From assembly GCA_965237565.1 (NCBI GenBank), contig OZ250145.1:310001-374000 (forward strand): DNA of 64,000 bases, given 5' to 3'. A program made the translations under genes and the position numbers. Below the pieces are notes generated by a model that was not told the origin of the DNA, ran no database searches, and worked only from the letters and a program-made list of their open reading frames with translations. Below are positions 60,334 to 64,000 of the stretch, one piece after another (position 1 is the first letter of the stretch; every line of letters starts with the position of its first letter). This DNA comes from JANQSP01 sp965237565 (GTDB lineage Bacteria; Bdellovibrionota; Bdellovibrionia; Bdellovibrionales; UBA1609).

Positions 60334-61248
60334 ATGAGATTTCGTGGAACTAGCTGGGTGGGAAATTCTTGTGTAAAAAAGCTTCTTCCTTGGTCTGTTT
60401 GCTTCCTCTCAGCACTCACTTCCTTCCATGCACTTGGTCTTCCTTGCGATCCTGATCCTGAATACTACTACGACGTCATGAAATCACACATGGAGCATAT
60501 TGAGTGGAAAGCACATTACACCGATGCATATCTTCAGTTTGGACTGAGCATCCTTTGTTTAAATGACAACCAAAGAAGCAAAGTACAACAAAGCTTTGAA
60601 AGTGGAATGGGGCATATACAACATGCGGCAGATAGAGATGATATAATGGGGCTTTATTTTATGGGCGTATATGAAAAAACGGATGGCAATTTTGATCGTT
60701 CGACCAGTAGTAACCTTCAAAAATTAAGCGATGCCATTCACTACCTAAAAAAAGCACGTGATTTGATCGTAGCGAACCCCCGCTACCCAGATGGTACAAC
60801 AACTACAACAATAGTATATGAAAAAACAAAGGCAGAGGTCCCCATCAGTTTGGTCATTTTTTCTAAAATCAATCATTTGTATCAAATGGTATATGTGAGA
60901 GAACTTGAGACCGATAGAGAAAGTGGGAATCCTGAACACAAAGACACTGTGGCTCTTCTTACTGATTTAGAAAACTCTACCAGTAAGTGCCTAGCTTTTC
61001 AAACATCAGTCTCACTTTGGACTCAGAAAGAAAAGGCCATTCAATTTAGAGATATTAATTGTGGGGCCTATGGAGATTTTGCTGAAAAAGTTCGCACCAT
61101 TGAAAAAGAGCGTTTGGCAGTCGCAAGCAATTGCCAGCCAGTGGATAAACTGAAAAATTGTAAAGAATATTTAGATGTTGAAGATAAAATAAATGCTGTG
61201 TTCAAAAAGAAAAAGAATAGACTTAAACCGCTCAAGGATCTGTTTTGA
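60334..61248 (+). CDS. Cassette gene A2: near-identical copy of A1
   Basis: The 304-residue product differs from A1 at six residues, clustered just after the signal peptide (PCDPDPEYYYD for SCNPDPENSYD) plus K-to-Q and N-to-D changes. I count about seven nonsynonymous against two synonymous base changes between A1 and A2, an excess of amino-acid changes. The ribosome-binding site (AGGAG, seven bases) is identical, as is the rest of the protein. The near-identity implies very recent duplication or ongoing gene conversion. Confidence 0.75.
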   Translation: MRFRGTSWVGNSCVKKLLPWSVCFLSALTSFHALGLPCDPDPEYYYDVMKSHMEHIEWKAHYTDAYLQFGLSILCLNDNQRSKVQQSFESGMGHIQHAADRDDIMGLYFMGVYEKTDGNFDRSTSSNLQKLSDAIHYLKKARDLIVANPRYPDGTTTTTIVYEKTKAEVPISLVIFSKINHLYQMVYVRELETDRESGNPEHKDTVALLTDLENSTSKCLAFQTSVSLWTQKEKAIQFRDINCGAYGDFAEKVRTIEKERLAVASNCQPVDKLKNCKEYLDVEDKINAVFKKKKNRLKPLKDLF

Positions 61249-61296
61249 GCGTATTCTTTTTAGATCTCACAAAAAAAATTATTTAGAAAAAAGCTA

Positions 61297-61316
61297 AAAA
61301 GACCGACTGGTCTTTT
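61297..61316 (+). terminator. Hairpin ending at the start codon of gene B (cassette 2)
   Basis: Identical to the hairpin in cassette 1 (8-bp stem, loop GACT), again directly followed by the ATG of B2. Confidence 0.5.
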
Positions 61317-61709
61317 ATGCTTAGGCTTTTTTTGTTCTTGTTTTTTTTCTCCCTAATTGGCAAGCATCATGCTTACGGAACAAGTTTTGATTTCTCTTCT
61401 GAACATAATTTAGAAAATTCTTCGCAAGAAGCCGAAGCTTGTCAAAGTCGTTGTGAATCCAATCTCCACACACAAGCAAACGCCTGTGACTCCCACATAG
61501 ACAGTGCATTCTGCACACAAGCTTGTGGTGAGAGGGGTGATTATTCTGTCGCAGAGCCATCTACATTCAACCAACAACTACAAGCTAGTGCCAGCTTTCA
61601 AAACTGTATCGAACAAAATACCCAACAAGTAAAAGACTCCACAGAAAACAATTGCCTCAATCAAATTAGAGCGATTCAAAACCAAAAACTTGTTGTCTTG
61701 AGCCTTTAA
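61317..61709 (+). pseudogene. Cassette gene B2: truncated copy, identical to B1
   Basis: The 130-codon frame and its flanks are identical to B1, including both deletions relative to B3. The two copies therefore arose by duplication after the truncation, or are kept alike by conversion. The same uncertainty applies: a short secreted Cys-rich peptide or a dead fragment. Confidence 0.7.
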
Positions 61710-61979
61710 AGTGCAGTAATGTAGATGTGCAAGGGATGATGGGGTAGGACAGAATGCAAGTGACAATTAGGAGAGCAGTCCTGATGTGACATATATCCCC
61801 TACAAAAGTGGCCTTGAGTACGGCCATTGCTGATTTTGGTCTCAAGTATGCCATTCATTCTTGTTACAGTTAGTGAAAAAATTACACGATTTTTGATTGT
61901 TCTTGCACTAAAAGAAAAATTTAATAGGATAGAGCTTGTAAAAAGTGCCTGTTTTTCATTTTTATATAGGAGTTGCAAA

Positions 61980-62900
61980 ATGAGATTTCGTGGAACTAGC
62001 TGGGTGGGAAATTCTTGTGTAAAAAAGCTTCTTCCTTGGTCTGTTTGCTTCCTCTCAGCACTCACTTCCTTCCATGCACTTGGTCTTTCTTGCAATCCTG
62101 ATCCTGAAAACAGCTACGACGTCATGAAATCACACATGGACTATACTGGGTGGGACGAAGCTTACACCGATGCATATCTTAAGTTTGGACTGAGCATCCT
62201 TTGTTTAAATGACAACCAAAGAAGCAAAGTACAGCAAAGCTTTGAAAGTGGAATGGGGCATATACAACATGCGGCAGATAGAAATGATATAATGGGGCTT
62301 TATTTTATGGGCGTATATGAAAAAACGGATGGCAATTTTGATCGTTCGACCAGTAGTAACCTTCAAAAATTAAGCAATGCCATTCACTACCTAAAAAAAG
62401 CGCGTGATTTGATCGTAGCGAACCCCCGCTACCCAGATGGTACAACAACTACAACAATAGTATATGAAAAAACAAAGGCAGAGGTCCCCATCAGTTTGAT
62501 CATTTTTTCTAAAATCAATCATTTGTATCAAGAGATATATCTGAAAGAAGTTTTGGCCGATAGAGAAAGAAGGAGTCCTGCACACAAAGACATTAAAGGT
62601 CTCCTTGCTGATTTAGAAAACTCTACCAGTAAGTGCCTAGCTTTTCGGAGAGCAGAAGTGGTCTCATCTTGGACTCAGAAAGAAAAGGCCATTCAATTGA
62701 GAGATGTTAGTTGTGGGGCTTATGGAGATTTTTCTAGAAAACTTCGCTCCCTTGAAGAAGAGCGTTTGGCAGTCGCAAGCAATTGCCAGCCAGTGGATAA
62801 ACTGAAAAATTGTGAAGAATATTTAGATGTTGAAGATAAAATGGAGGCTGTAATCAGAGAGACAGAGAACAGACTTAAACCGCTCGTGTTGCTGTTTTGA
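61980..62900 (+). CDS. Cassette gene A3: mosaic paralogue of A1/A2
   Basis: The 306-residue product equals A1 over the signal region and the long central part but diverges in two blocks: residues about 54-61 (DYTGWDEA in place of EHIEWKAH) and most of the last third (for example YQEIYLKEVLADRERRSPAH and RLKPLVLLF in place of RLKPLKDLF). AGGAG is seven bases before the ATG. Two codons are added near residue 235 (RRAEVVSSW). The alternation of identical and diverged segments points to recombination among cassettes or diversifying selection. Confidence 0.75.
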   Translation: MRFRGTSWVGNSCVKKLLPWSVCFLSALTSFHALGLSCNPDPENSYDVMKSHMDYTGWDEAYTDAYLKFGLSILCLNDNQRSKVQQSFESGMGHIQHAADRNDIMGLYFMGVYEKTDGNFDRSTSSNLQKLSNAIHYLKKARDLIVANPRYPDGTTTTTIVYEKTKAEVPISLIIFSKINHLYQEIYLKEVLADRERRSPAHKDIKGLLADLENSTSKCLAFRRAEVVSSWTQKEKAIQLRDVSCGAYGDFSRKLRSLEEERLAVASNCQPVDKLKNCEEYLDVEDKMEAVIRETENRLKPLVLLF

Positions 62901-62949
62901 GCGTATTCTTTTTAGATCTCACAAAAAAAAATTATTTAGAAAAAAGCCA

Positions 62950-62969
62950 AAAAGACCGACTTGTCTTTT
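62950..62969 (+). terminator. Hairpin ending at the start codon of gene B (cassette 3)
   Basis: AAAAGAC-CGACTT-GTCTTTT: the G-to-T change in the second arm shortens the stem to 7 bp with a 6-base loop, weaker than in cassettes 1 and 2. The ATG of B3 follows immediately. Confidence 0.45.
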
Positions 62970-64000
62970 ATGCCTAGGCTTTTTTTGTTCTTGTTTTTTT
63001 TCTCCCTAATTGGCAAGCATCATGCTTACGGAACAAGTTTTGATTTCTCTTCTGAACATAATTTAGAAAATTCTTCGCAAGAAGCCAAAGCTTGTCAAAA
63101 AAAAGAAAGTGAAATTAAAGAATCTTTCACTTCACTAAAAGGATGTGAGTGTGGAGGTAGGGCAAATCCACGCAACGAGATAGGAGTTTTTGAGAATTGT
63201 GTAAAAGAAGCCTGTCAAAGTCGTTGTGAATCAAATCTCCACACACAAGCAAACGCCTGTGACTCCCACATAGACAGTGCATTCTGCACACAAGCTTGTG
63301 GTGAGAGGGGTGATTATTCTGTCGCAGAGCCATCTACATTCAACCAACAACTACAAGCTAGTGCCAGCTTTCAAAACTGTATTGAACAAAATACCCAACA
63401 AGTAAAAGACTCCACAGAAAACAATTGCCTCTCTCAAATCAAAGCGATTCAAAACCAAAAACCAGGAGCCACTCTTGTTTGCCCAATGGGAGGCTGTGAA
63501 AGTTATTGCAACAGCCAATCTAAAAATCTCTTTTTCCAGAACCCAGCTTGTGGTGAAAGTGAACTCTCCACACAAACAGGTCTTGAGCAGTGTCAAAACG
63601 AGATGCTGAAGCAAGTTAGCCGTCTGCTCCCTCAAGATGCGACAAATTTGTTAGACGGCTTTAGTTGGTTATTAGGGGAAAAATGCACTCTTGATTCCTC
63701 TTGTGAAAGGGAAATCTCACAAAACTTTCAAGCAGTGTTGTCACAGTGTGAAGAATTAAAAACTAGAGCAAAAACTTGTTGTCTTGAGCCTTTAAAATGC
63801 AGCAATGTAGATGTGCAAGCAATGGTGGGTTCTTTAAACTCAGGGAAAATAAGCATGAGTGGTTATTGCAAGCAAATCAAACAAGCCTTTGGAAGCGCTT
63901 CGGATATGGCAAGAAGAAGCTCTGATCAGTGTTTGAATAAATCAGCTACTTGTGGCTCTCAGTGTGGGGAGCGTCTTAGCGATTTGAATGATTTTTTTCG
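62970..64000 (+). CDS. Cassette gene B3: long secreted Cys-rich protein (3' end outside the window)
   Basis: The frame stays open from the ATG at 62970 to the window edge, at least 343 residues. After a signal peptide (MPRLFLFLFFFSLIGKHHAYG) it is rich in paired cysteines, about 26 in 343 residues, with spacings such as CECGG, CQSRCESN, CTQACGERG, CPMGGCESYC, TCCLE and CGSQCGERL. CxxxC and CxxC pairs suggest disulfide-bonded modules in an exported protein. There is no Shine-Dalgarno at the start. It is the only full-length B in view and lacks the two deletions of B1 and B2. The family is unknown to me. Confidence 0.75.
   Translation, partial: MPRLFLFLFFFSLIGKHHAYGTSFDFSSEHNLENSSQEAKACQKKESEIKESFTSLKGCECGGRANPRNEIGVFENCVKEACQSRCESNLHTQANACDSHIDSAFCTQACGERGDYSVAEPSTFNQQLQASASFQNCIEQNTQQVKDSTENNCLSQIKAIQNQKPGATLVCPMGGCESYCNSQSKNLFFQNPACGESELSTQTGLEQCQNEMLKQVSRLLPQDATNLLDGFSWLLGEKCTLDSSCEREISQNFQAVLSQCEELKTRAKTCCLEPLKCSNVDVQAMVGSLNSGKISMSGYCKQIKQAFGSASDMARRSSDQCLNKSATCGSQCGERLSDLNDFF

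Larger units (their letters stand above)
58542..64000 (+). repeat. Tandem array of two-gene cassettes, 1646-bp period
   Basis: Cassette 1 spans about 58542-60187, cassette 2 about 60188-61833, and cassette 3 runs from 61834 to beyond the window. A starts (58688, 60334, 61980) and the B starts of cassettes 1 and 2 (59671, 61317) are spaced exactly 1646 bases; B3 is shifted by seven because A3 has two extra codons and one extra base follows it. Cassettes 1 and 2 are almost identical, including about 100 bases of shared sequence after the B remnant. Cassette 3 is a mosaic: identical stretches alternate with diverged blocks in A, and its B is longer. Confidence 0.95.

Overview
This is a 64 kb AT-rich chromosomal window that most resembles a member of the Bdellovibrionota (Bdellovibrio / Bacteriovorax-like bacteria). 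That placement is an inference. It rests on a Gram-negative lipoprotein-rich gene set (Pal, CpoB-like and LolB-like proteins), a long Rickettsia/Bdellovibrio-type isocitrate dehydrogenase, a caa3-type oxidase with menaquinone genes, a PhaR regulator, GatCAB, and a small single-histone-fold protein like the one described from Bdellovibrio. Genes are tightly packed, with many 4-base ATGA overlaps. No rRNA, CRISPR array or intact insertion sequence was seen.

Layout. 1-2.9 kb (minus): rsmA (cut by the window edge), tsaD and a Pal/CpoB-like lipoprotein cluster. 3-8.7 kb: aspC-coaD-rsmD behind a histidine kinase/response regulator pair, plus small unknown genes. 8.9-19.4 kb: menD-menF (minus), aroF-menG-dprA (plus) and aroB-aroA-aroKDE-aroC (minus). 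These cover every step from DAHP synthesis to chorismate and three steps of menaquinone synthesis. 19.5-27.2 kb: ung, an HPF-like protein, dapF, a PaaE-like reductase, an esterase, icd, a DedA protein and sua5. 27.2-33 kb (minus): cytochrome c, sco, ctaC, ctaD, ctaE, ctaF and ctaB. 33.2-39.9 kb: a BamE-like lipoprotein, a zinc-ribbon protein with perfect 75-bp repeats, secA, trmL, a LolB-like lipoprotein and a TPR lipoprotein. 40.2-44.9 kb: phaR, tRNA-Asn, tRNA-Ser, small membrane proteins and a 979-residue GYF/TPR membrane protein. 45-55.5 kb (minus): murA-prmC-prfA, rho, a LysM lipoprotein, a Ppx/GppA protein and gatC-gatA-gatB. 55.7-58 kb: ligA, whose start is out of frame across an A15 tract, and the histone gene tail to tail with it.

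58.3 kb to the end is unlike the rest. A degenerate 15-bp repeat precedes a tandem array of two-gene cassettes with an exact 1646-bp period. Gene A is a secreted, probably helical protein of 304-306 residues. Gene B is a secreted Cys-rich protein that is truncated and identical in cassettes 1 and 2 but long, open and cut by the window edge in cassette 3. B in cassettes 1 and 2 differs from cassette 3 by two deletions that both lie between short direct repeats. A perfect hairpin ends exactly at the B start codon. I recognise neither family. This array is the best candidate in the window for an undescribed system, possibly a variable secreted-protein locus.

Other observations: two homopolymer tracts (ligA A15, cytochrome c T9) separate apparent start signals from their reading frames by one base. 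That points to transcriptional slippage or to sequencing error. A trifunctional AroK-AroD-AroE protein sits inside the chorismate/menaquinone supercluster.
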